In this document: positions 55,751 through 64,000 of the stretch, in pieces
How the letters are laid out: every line of letters begins with the position of its first letter
Position numbering within the stretch: position 1 is the first letter of the stretch
Source: Poa pratensis
Lineage: Eukaryota > Streptophyta > Magnoliopsida > Poales > Poaceae
Assembly (NCBI GenBank): GCA_947311845.1
Contig: CAMZMU010000027.1
Coordinates: forward strand, 31,821,723-31,885,722
DNA length: 64,000 bases
Reading direction: 5' to 3'
Notes under the pieces: generated by a model
Databases searched by the model: none
What the model saw: only the letters and a program-made list of their open reading frames with translations
Told to the model about the DNA's origin: nothing
Made by a program: the position numbers and the translations under genes

Positions 55751-57180
55751 ACGAGAGGAACGAATTCCTTCTTTTATTATGTTTTCTTTTAGTGACCATG
55801 TTAGCAAAGTGTGAGTTAAGAGGAATTCAGTCTCTCCAAGCATAGTAATAATAATAAAAAGAATAATAGACTCACAAAATATGTTTACTGGAATCTCATA
55901 CCTTGGTCATTTTCTAGTTTGACAACGTCATGGAAGGCGCCAACTTTAGCAAGATTCAGCACCGGCTGCAAGCCGCTTAGCTATAAAAGTAACATTGAGC
56001 ACCATGTCTTGTCTATCTCATGCATCACTTCAGAGGCGGAATAAGCGTCCTCAAGCAAATATTCCTAATTTTTGTTTGATGTTTCAGTTCAATGGTGAAA
56101 TCTGCAATGGCATGCAAAACCTTGCGTGAGTAGAGAAAAGGAACTTACAATCAAGGCAAGAGTAGCAAGACTATGGAATTCAGTATTGATTAGTAATGGT
56201 GAAATAATTAGTCTTGATATGATCCTTATTGATTGGAGGTATAAGGGTACTCTATTTTCAAATTATATTTCCTTTATGTTTAATGGGGTATGCATAAGGG
56301 GAGGGGGGTGCATAACACTGCCGATGCCGGTCCCAAGCCCGGGTAAAAGTGGAGGGTGCACACAAGGAAGGGAATTATACTAAAATCAAGGTAAAGAATA
56401 TGCTTCACTAACTATTTCAGACAGGATATACAAATGAAAAATTCAATGATGCAGAGATCATTTATCATCCCATGATAACTCGGATTACTTCTATCCAAAT
56501 ACTACAGGAGCAACTACTTTACTTCTTTTTCATAATTTACAGATTATACTATAGTGCTACTTAGCTACACTGCCTAGAAATAAGTTGAGCCAGCTATTCA
56601 AAATTCAGAAAGGGGCTGGGAAATTTCAACGAACATTTTTAATGACACGTACAAAAATGATGTGCATAATATAACCTACTTGCAGTTTAATGACACGTAC
56701 AAAAATGAGTTTACCGTTGCTATGGGTCTCTTATTTGATAGATTGATTGATAATATGAACCTATAGGTTAATTAAAAGGATGTTTTCTTTTAATTGTGGA
56801 AGGAACACACATATGTCAAAGGACAATCCTCCTTGATTATGCAGTGATGATCTTGTCATGAATTGGCAAGATGCACAATACTAAAAGAATCTAGCAATGC
56901 CTGCCGTCTGAAGTTAAATTTTGCTATGTGGGATTTACTTAGGTTATCGAAAATTATGAAAAGCACTATGGAACCTTCTCATGCATAAAGTCTGTCGAAT
57001 ATATTCATCATTATCTAAAAAAAAGCAAAACATACTGGCATCCTCATGGCACCAGCTACAGTCAAAAAATTTCAGTCTCGTGTATCTACATGTTTTTCAC
57101 GAAACAATCAACTTGACTTGAATTGGAAATTGTCTTGTTAATAAAGAATTGTTCATCATTTGAGAATGCACCATGAAAAA
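55750..57180. other. Helitron interior, no recognised gene
   Basis: Mixed AT-rich sequence. AATGACACGTACAAAAATGA occurs twice (56640 and 56689), a short duplication. The plus-strand frame at 56126-56383 has no recognisable feature. Confidence 0.3.
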
Positions 57181-57530
57181 ATCCATGCCTACCAAGTTGC
57201 CGTATATCAATCTTCACCAGGACATAAAAAATACGAAACATTCTTGTTAAGAACGCTGCTTGCTGCTCCCTTCAGGATGGTACACAACGGGCGCAGCGAA
57301 ACCAGAGCTCAAGCCAAGTCTGCACAGATGTTAGCATTCATATTCCAGGTCTTAACTTACTGGAGTAAATCGCATAATAGGGCATGCAGGGAAATCGAAG
57401 AAGTTGGGCACTCACACGGCTTCGGAAGGTGCGTCTCCAGGTCTGCCCGTACAGGCCACTCAGCCATCAGCGGCGCCCCCTCCACCTCCGACAACATCGC
57501 GTCAGTGGCCGCCTTAGCCTCCACTGCCAT
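57180..57530 (-). pseudogene. caleosin/peroxygenase gene fragment, two exons
   Basis: Minus-strand exon 1 (57530-57416) starts ATG and reads AKAATDAMLSEVEGAPLMAE then ADLETHLPKP, ending at a consensus donor GTGAGT. Plant caleosin/peroxygenase proteins begin with this kind of sequence (APLTAERPVR, LPKPYLARAL). After a TGTGCAG acceptor, exon 2 (from 57319) reads YLA-stop-ALV and later SVLNKNVSYF, which fits a decayed SVLQQHVAFF and the calcium-binding EF-hand start. Stops and small indels make it non-functional. Caleosins are lipid-droplet or ER calcium-binding haem enzymes. This copy lies within the putative Helitron, suggesting capture. Confidence 0.5.
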
Positions 57531-57659
57531 GGCGCTCTGTATCTCTCCACGCTACAAAGGGATCAATGACCTCCTGGGATCAGACCACCCGGCGCAGACA
57601 AACAAACATTACATACTAACTAAGAATGATTGTACTTTTCATGGAAGATGCAACAGATA

Positions 57660-59050
57660 AAATGAAATGAAATGCTTAATTACCTTTGACACCAGTGAAG
57701 AGGAAGAACAAAAACAGAAAGATACATTATCTGAAAAAGGATATTGGGCAAGTAAATGAGAGCTATCTCAGAAAAGCAACCTGCGAAAATAAACTTACAA
57801 ACGAACTTACATCCTGGTTCCAGATTTGATTCCCCAAACATGCAACTACTGGTGCATTTTGTTGTAAAAACGCTCTGTCATTGTGCTCCAACCAAATATA
57901 AGTAGCTATGTTAGGATGACATGGCCAGAATAGAAGACCACCAATCTGACAATATATAAACATGATATCTTTAGGTCAGGTATAATACAAACCTTGATTG
58001 ATACATACTATTAACCAGGTAGAGAAAACATAATATTTGTGTATGCATAAACCATGATTGAGATAAATGCGGATGGGTACGCGGTTCTGGAATGCTTCCC
58101 AATACTAATGTAGTTGCATAGGTACTGTACAGACTGCAGCTTGCAACTTGATCAAAGTTAGTGAATCAGATGCCAAACGAACCAACCTCGTTATCAACAA
58201 GGCCAGAGTTAAACGAACAAAGGATAAGGTTCTTACCAAACCACGAATAAATTTTCTCCTAAAACGCTAGTTCATCCATATAAGAGGCTGGGTAGAGGAG
58301 GGCAACACATCAATTAATCATAAAGGGCGAAACTGAGAAAGCCATGGAGAACCAAGCCACCCGTGGTTATCATACACACATGACGCGCGCCACGTTCTCA
58401 CATATTATCTATTTTGCAAAGTCTGAACTCAAGTAATAAACCTTTATCCTATCCGGTTTTTTTGGTGCTTGTAAATATCAGTGCATAGTGCTTGTAAATA
58501 TCAGTGCATAAGAGCTTATGCATAGGCAAAGTGTAGGTTATATGAGAGGAAGTCCACAGTCTAGCAAGAACCTACTTGCAGTTGTATAGCATACAAATAT
58601 CAAGTTGTTAGCAACAAAATTGTACCCACGGTGATAATATAGCAGAAGAATCCACGGTAACAACTAACAATACCCTTCCAATTCAATTTTTAAAGCTCGT
58701 GTTGATGACAAAATTGTTTCTGAAGACAAGTACATTGAGATAGCATGCAAATGGGAGGCATTGATGGAAACAGTTGTTGTACCTCTTCCAGTAGCACCAT
58801 AATGCGAACAGAGGTTCAGGGGATGGATTCACTCACTATACGGGATCCCAGCCTCCAGACCGGGGCTTGGCCTTGGAAGAACGCCATGGCCGAAGCACGC
58901 GACTACCTCAGCTGCACAGGTTACGTTTTTTTTGTTCCATCAGACCATACGGCTCCACCGAATAAAACAAAAACGATGACAAGAATGCACATGTTCACCT
59001 TAGATTTAAACGAAACTTGATCCCAAAAAAAAAAAGACACGAAAAAACGA
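57660..59050. other. Helitron interior, no recognised gene
   Basis: A 22-base phrase (GTGCTTGTAAATATCAGTGC) is tandemly repeated at 58466-58511. Open frames at 57763-57963 (minus) and 58745-59020 (plus) have protein-like stretches (WPWKNAMAEARDYLSC) but I do not recognise them. Confidence 0.3.
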
Positions 59051-59059
59051 AGATCAAGC

Positions 59060-59600
59060 TGGGGATCGGATTTGGACCTCCATGCCTAGATCTCGGGAAC
59101 CTGTGCCCAGACCCAGGCCTCCATGCCTTGAGCCACGCCTCCCTGCTGCTACTTTTGCACGCGATTTGGGGAGGGTGTCGGCCTCCATGCCCCTGAGACG
59201 TGCGGTGGAAGACTGGGACAGTCGAGGGGAGGTGATGACAGCTGAATCCGCGCGCTGCAGGCGGTGACGGCTGGATCCGGCGACCGGCGATGGATGGAGG
59301 AGGAGGAGCGGGCGGCGGCACGGTGGCCGCCGAGGCCCGACGCGAAGGGCGACGAGGCCGCGCGGCGCACGGGGAGAGGAGGCGCCGAGGCGGAGGGGTA
59401 CGGGCCGGCCTCGGCGACGGCGGCTGCGGGCTTGGAGATCGCGGCAGCAGCGGCCGCGGCGGTGACCCGGGGCCCCGCGGCGGAGGAGCGGGAGAGGAGG
59501 AGGGAGCTCCCGTGCGTGAGCAGAGGAGAACGATGCGATGTGTTCCAGAGAAAAGAACGGTTCCGTGTAGTACATATGAATTGCGGGTTAATTTCCTAAT
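59060..59600. other. GC-rich exon-like block near the Helitron 5' end
   Basis: A sharply GC-rich 500-base island with long open frames on both strands (59264-59599 plus, 59054-59575 minus). The composition alone opens these frames. It resembles a captured first exon and 5' region of a grass gene, but no family is recognised and the strand is undecided. Confidence 0.35.
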
Positions 59601-59679
59601 CTGTCAAGGGGTTTTCTGCAAAACGACTCTTTCGTCCGTCCGGCAGAAGACAGGACACTCCATACTTTTATAGTAGAGA

Positions 59680-60372
59680 TAGTGAGTAGCGAGTCTCATG
59701 AATCTAATGGTTTTCTGCTCTCCCTGCATATTAGATAGCCCCCCACAAAACTGCAATGGTTCCAGTAAGAAGCGGCAGCGACTTACATAGACGGCCGAAG
59801 AGGAGTAAACTTTTATTGTAGCTTCTCTAGCCTTTATCAGGTAATAAAGAGTAGCATTCCTTAGTTTGTTACTTTATTACTCAAACATCTGTCCTATAAA
59901 CAGTTCTCTCATGAGCATGATATTCTTTTTGACTGATGCAGTTGCAGCGATGATACCAGCCAACCATACAGTATGCTGACCTTCTCTGTTCTCTGGACAT
60001 GGTTTGTTTTGTAAGACGACAACATGCTTATTTCATGGTTCTATGTAAGTCATATGTGTCGACATGTTTGTGGTCTAGAACTGTATCATATTTAACGCAT
60101 GATGTTCATTTCAGTCGTTTATGTGAACATCAGGACATGGTACTGTTTAAAAATGGTATCACGGTATATTGGTTGCAGTAACATCTTATATTGTGTGATG
60201 GAGGGAGTATATGTTTTGTGCCCTACGATTGTGTCTAACAGTGTTCGACTCAACATACAATGTGGTGCAGTTTCTTTTCGTTAAGAAAAAACTTTGGAGA
60301 AACTGATGTCTTTTTTACTAACTATTAGAGAGGCTTATAGTCATGGTGGTGGCGGTATGTCCGGAAATTGCA
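59680..60372. other. intergenic with a single Stowaway-like end
   Basis: No gene. GATGGAGGGAGTA at 60198-60210 is a lone Stowaway-type end, with no partner found to its left. Confidence 0.35.
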
Positions 60373-60720
60373 AATGGCTCCCGAGCTACATGGAGCTCGT
60401 TTTTTTTATAAAAAATCAAAATCGGCACTTTTGAGATTCCAAAAATCGTGAAAAAAATCTTTGATTAAGATAGTGTCGATATCTACAAACGTGCAAAATT
60501 TCAACTAAAAATTCTCTATATTTTTAGTTGCGCAAAAAAGACAAATCAAGAAATTCTGACAATGTGTAATATCCACCACCCATTTGTCATTTTTGCCCAG
60601 CCCACAATACAGCGTATTTCGATAATATCTACATTCGGGAATTGTTTCTCAATTTTTGGAAACTCAAAAGTCCCGATTTTGATTTAAAAAAAAAGAGTTT
60701 CATGTAGCTCGAAAGCCATT
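60373..60720. mobile_element. second AATGGCTCC-type MITE
   Basis: The left end AAATGGCTCCCGAGCTACAT and right end ATGTAGCTCGAAAGCCATT are inverted repeats. It shares the termini and part of the interior (the GCCCAGCCCACAATAC region, here in opposite orientation) with 10451-10820. Non-coding. Confidence 0.72.
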
Positions 60721-61510
60721 AGTCCACTCTCCGGTATGTCCCTCTTTTCGCCCCTTAGTAGTGTGATGCTACACTCCATTTTTTATTTTACCCGCAACAT
60801 ATGTTTTATGTATTTTTCTTTTTGTTGTTGTTAACACCTCGATTACGTCTTCTTGCCCTTCTTATTTCGTTCTACACTTTCTGAAATAAGTCTTGCATGC
60901 AGCTTATGCACTTGTACTAGTAAGCATGCATGTGCGTCTCGTTCAATTATTAAACTACAATCATAATGATTCGTAAACTATATCACTACAATGAGTTCAT
61001 ATGTAAACATTTGCATATGTACGAAAATAGATGTATCAACAATGTTTTACAATTCAAAGTATGCATGGAAGAAGTCTTAAACCGAATAAGGTCACCACAT
61101 ATAACCATTTTCTAATCCATTTATTTCAGGGTACTAGTATATGATGAGAAAACATTGATTATAACTTCTTTTGTTTAAATTTTTAACTAAGTACCAAACC
61201 GATTGATGGATGGTACGTCCCAACACGTGTAGTGTGTACGTGTTCTCCTCCTTTTTTGGTAGCTGTACACGGCAGGAAGAAGTTTCCAACGCGAAACAAC
61301 TTCCGGGCAAGCGCACCTAAAAAAACCTTGGTCAATCTCGGAACTGGACGTGTCAGATTCTTGAAAGAAAGAAAAAAGATTAGGCGCGGCGGGCGTGATC
61401 CTCGTGGCGCCGCCCGTACCGATCCGACGGCGCAGCCTCGACGAGTCTTCGCCTTCGCCAGCTCCGACGTTTTCCCTAGTAGTTTCCTGGTCGCGCTAGA
61501 TCGTAGGCAC
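60721..61510. other. upstream region of the COQ10-like gene, left of the hAT element
   Basis: AT-rich to about 61370, then GC-rich from 61380 (GGCGCGGCGGGCGTGATCCT), which looks like the distal part of a gene promoter or 5' untranslated region. It is cut from the gene by the hAT-like insertion at 61511. Confidence 0.4.
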
Positions 61511-62084
61511 TAGGGGTGGATGTTCGGTCTTTTCGGTTAGTTCGGTTCGGTCTTTAATAATTTCGGTCATCCAGAAATGGTACCGTAATAAATTCGGTCT
61601 TTTCGGTTTTCTGTTCTTCGGTCTTCGGTCTATTCGGTTCGGTTTTCGGTCATGACCAAATAGACCAAAATATAGGGCGCGAGAAGGGGATCGGCGCCCG
61701 GGACTGGAAAAGTGGGAAGCCATCGACTGGTCTCTCATGCACGGGAGAATCTACAGTACGCTGGCTGAGATACCCAGTTGTTGAGCCTAGAGACTAGATA
61801 GTATGGTTGGTTTAGTAGTTGGGCATATAGACTAGATGTACACATAAGCTGGGCTGACACACAAATTCGGCTGCTTCCGTACGTAATTCACTCAAAATAA
61901 AATAAAATCGGTATTTCGGTCTATTCGGGTTATCTATAAGTGATAACCGAATTTCTGATCTAATTTTGGTTTTTTCTAATTTGCTACCCAAATTTCTAAC
62001 GGTTTTTTTGGTCTCGATCATTTCAATTTCGGTCTCGATCTTTTCGGTTTCGGTTTTTGATCTTCGGTTTTTATGCCCACCCTA
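61511..62084. mobile_element. hAT-like element in the COQ10 5' region
   Basis: The 8-bp duplication GTAGGCAC flanks it (61503-61510, 62085-62092), which is the hAT signature. The ends TAGGGGTGGATG and GCCCACCCTA are imperfect inverted repeats. The interior is dominated by TTCGGT and its variants (TTCGGTCTTTTCGGTTTTC). It has no coding capacity. It is 574 bases long and ends 211 bases before the ATG. Confidence 0.82.
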
Positions 62085-62295
62085 GTAGGCACCACCCGCC
62101 CGCTGTCCACCCCATACCGCCCGTTCAACCCCCACCAAAATCCGATTGCCCTCGCGCAACCGGGGAGCTCCTCCACTTCCCCACGCCTCTCCCTCGCCCC
62201 TCCTCCGGCGACGCCGCCGGTCGTAGCACCGATCCCCTCCCCCGCGGCCCCGAATCTAGGGTTCCCCACTGCCGGATCACGCCGGAAGGCCTCCG

Positions 62296-64000
62296 ATGCT
62301 GCCGTGCGCGCGGTCGGCGCTGCGGAGGAGGGGCCTGGCCCTGGCCCTCCTGCGGGGAGCGCGCGCGGAGGGCGAGTGCGGCAGGAGGGAGCCGCTCGCC
62401 AATGCCAGGTGCGCGGCCACGCTCGCTGGGCTCGGCACCCGCCGTTGGGCCGATCCGCCGGCGCGCCGCTTAGGAGGTCCGTGGCCCGCGGCGGCCACGC
62501 AGACGAGGAGCTTCCTCGGGTGCGGCGACGGGGAGGAGGGGAGCGTCCTCTCCAAGGTCTACGAGGAGAGGCGCGTGATGGGGTACGTACGGTGGAAATG
62601 GACAGCCTCTGCTCTGTCTTGTTTTTTGCTTATGTGATTTAACTTCTGAAACGGAAGTCATTTGATCGTGTAGGTACTCGCCGGAGCAGATGTACGCCGT
62701 CGTCGCGGCTGTAGACCTCTACGAGGATTTCGTGCCCTGGTGCCAGCGGTCCAGGATTATTAGGCGCTATGACAATGGCTCCTATGATGCGGAGCTCGAA
62801 ATTGGGTTCAAGTTCTTTGTTGAGAGCTATGTCTCTCATGTGGAGATGGAGAAGCCCAAGTATATTAAGGTGAGGGTCCTGTAATGCACCACCTGTCATT
62901 GCGCGAATGGAAAATCAATTAATTCCAGCTACCTAATTAGATCATTGATTCTTGAAAGATTCTAGAATAAGGAAGTTAGAAACAATGAAAGTTGTTCTAG
63001 AGGCAGCTGTATTGCAAGTTCAATCAAATACATGACATATGCGGTTGCTATTTATTTTCGTTAATAGAAAAAATCACCATCAAGATTTAGATTGTTGTCA
63101 CCTGTCATAAATTGATTCATCACTTCCTTGGATGGTTTATTGTTAGATCTGCTGAATATAACACTTATAATCTAACCTGGTTTCTCTACTGGCAGCATTA
63201 TTTCTTTCGTGAGCTATTGCTAAGATTACTTGTTTATTTTCATTCAAATATGAATAAGTTCTGTAACCCTTTCCAACTGTTGTTGATAAGTTACCTTTTG
63301 GTAATATGCCCAGACTCTCTTATGTGACCAGACATGATATTATTTATGCTGAACTATAAGTAGTAAACACTTATTTAGTTACAGGAATTGTAGGTAGGTT
63401 CTTGAAATGCGGTTGTCCCCAACAAGTTAAAACCGTTGTATTCATCTTATGTACTAGTTTTGCCGCTGGATCCCAGGCAAATGAGGAAAATGAACTAGCT
63501 GTGTTTGCTCTTTTTTTAGCTGCGCTGCAATCACCTGTTTATTTACACACCCTAGTGTTGGTTGTGAAATTAAGCACTTCTGAGTTATGCCAAAGTCATG
63601 CTTGCACTAATCATTCTTGGCAGATATTGTTCTCACCAGAAATTCAGTTCATCCTGCCATTACCTAACTATCATCAGTGTTAAAAATTTGAACCGTATCC
63701 TTGAAATGTAGGACTAATCAGAGTCTTGTTGTATGAACCTGGTAAGTTATCTCTTTACTTCTGTCCATGGCTTTCTTAACAATTAAGTCTTGGGAGTGTT
63801 GTTTATTTTGTGGTAAATCTGGGGAATAGTTCAGTTTGGGTTTTCATGACCTTTTTAAAAAGCTGAAACTTTGATGGCTTATGTTTAATAAATACAGTGC
63901 ATGGTAAATCTAGGATGGAAGTCTATTTATCAACTTGGATAATCTAGGTTGCAATCAACCTAGGTTGTTTCTTTCACTTTCAGTATTTATCAGTGATATG
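62296..64000 (+). CDS. COQ10-like: COQ10-like START-domain protein, 5' part (continues beyond window)
   Basis: Exon 1 62296-62582 encodes MLPCARSALRRRGLALALLR and an arginine/alanine-rich stretch that fits a mitochondrial transit peptide, then RSFLGCGDGEEGSVLSKVYE. A 91-base intron (GTACGT...GTGTAG) leads to exon 2, 62674-62869: YSPEQMYAVVAAVDLYEDFV, PWCQRSRII and AELEIGFKFFVESYVSHVEM, ending at AAG|GTGAGG. This is the opening of the COQ10 START-like (polyketide cyclase) domain, which binds coenzyme Q and chaperones it in the mitochondrial inner membrane. Exons join in phase and show no break. The rest (from 62870) is intron with no further exon recognised to 64000. Confidence 0.85.
62870..64000 (+). 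other. intron 2 of the COQ10-like gene
   Basis: AT-rich, with no matching continuation of the START domain up to the window end. Open frames at 63112-63327 and 63402-63683 have no recognised feature. Confidence 0.5.

Larger units (their letters stand above)
51597..59679 (-). mobile_element. putative Helitron, 8.1 kb, carrying gene fragments
   Basis: On the minus strand the right end (59679) starts TCTCTACTATAAAAGTATGG after a host A. The left end finishes GCAACGCACGGGCATTCAACTAG (given here in part: ...CGGGCATTCAACTAG) followed by a host T. Both are typical Triticeae Helitron termini, and the GC-rich CCCGTGCG word lies about 12 bases from the end as expected for the 3' hairpin. No Rep/helicase was seen. 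The inside holds pieces of unrelated genes (Ulp1-like, caleosin) and tandem repeats. A second 3'-like end at about 52014 means the true element may be composite. Confidence 0.5.

Noticed and set aside
57160..57660. 166-codon plus-strand ORF
   Set aside because: It overlaps the minus-strand caleosin-like exons, which show a recognisable sequence and splice sites. The plus frame shows neither.

Overview
The window is nuclear DNA of a grass, most likely a Triticeae species (wheat, Aegilops or barley group). I infer this from split genes with GT-AG introns, very GC-rich first exons, Stowaway ends reading CTCCCTCCGT, a nested Ty3/gypsy element with a tRNA-Asp primer site, Helitrons, and the grass-specific DUF1618 family. 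I saw no bacterial features, no rRNA or tRNA gene and no CRISPR array.

Left part (1-19 kb). Two copies of a module consisting of the end of a TFIIF-beta gene followed by a SUVR3-like histone methyltransferase gene lie in direct orientation. Copy A (1-2424) is a ruin: its SUVR3 part is frameshifted and cut off by an old gypsy remnant, which was itself split by a 6.8 kb non-autonomous gypsy element (2843-9656, TSD ATCCC). Copy B (11265-16362) has a dead TFIIF-beta tail (SINE insertion and frameshifts) and carries a PIF/Harbinger element, but its two-exon SUVR3 gene is intact. An intact LBD-class transcription factor gene follows (17079-17774).

Middle (19-42 kb). A GT14 glycosyltransferase fragment and an unrecognised, partly broken membrane-protein gene (about 22.5-25.1 kb) come first. 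Next is a Harbinger element with a transposase broken by three stops. Then comes an inverted duplication of an LEA2/NHL-like gene: copy 1 (+) has a one-base frameshift, while copy 2 (-) is split by a solo LTR (TSD CGATG) and has a 3.2 kb Helitron in its 5' region. A third, divergent and intact relative lies at 38658-39200. T-rich and minisatellite DNA separates this from the next gene.

Right part (42-64 kb). A six-exon TFIIF-beta gene on the minus strand (46788 to 42464) has a GC-AG first intron and a TAA as the first codon of its last exon. It is divergent, over 257 bp, from a DUF1618 gene split by a 236 bp Mutator-type MITE (9-bp TSD). A minus-strand LINE tail follows, containing a 934 bp Mutator-like element (9-bp TSD) with odd internal repeats. 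A putative 8 kb Helitron carries fragments of a caleosin/peroxygenase gene and a Ulp1-like protease. The window ends in the first two exons of a COQ10-like gene whose 5' region holds a hAT-like element (8-bp TSD).

Clearly intact genes are few: SUVR3 (B), LBD, the 38.7 kb LEA2-like ORF, and COQ10 as far as seen. Most other coding signals are broken duplicates or transposon-borne. The general pattern is gene-fragment duplication followed by insertion of almost every major class of plant mobile element.
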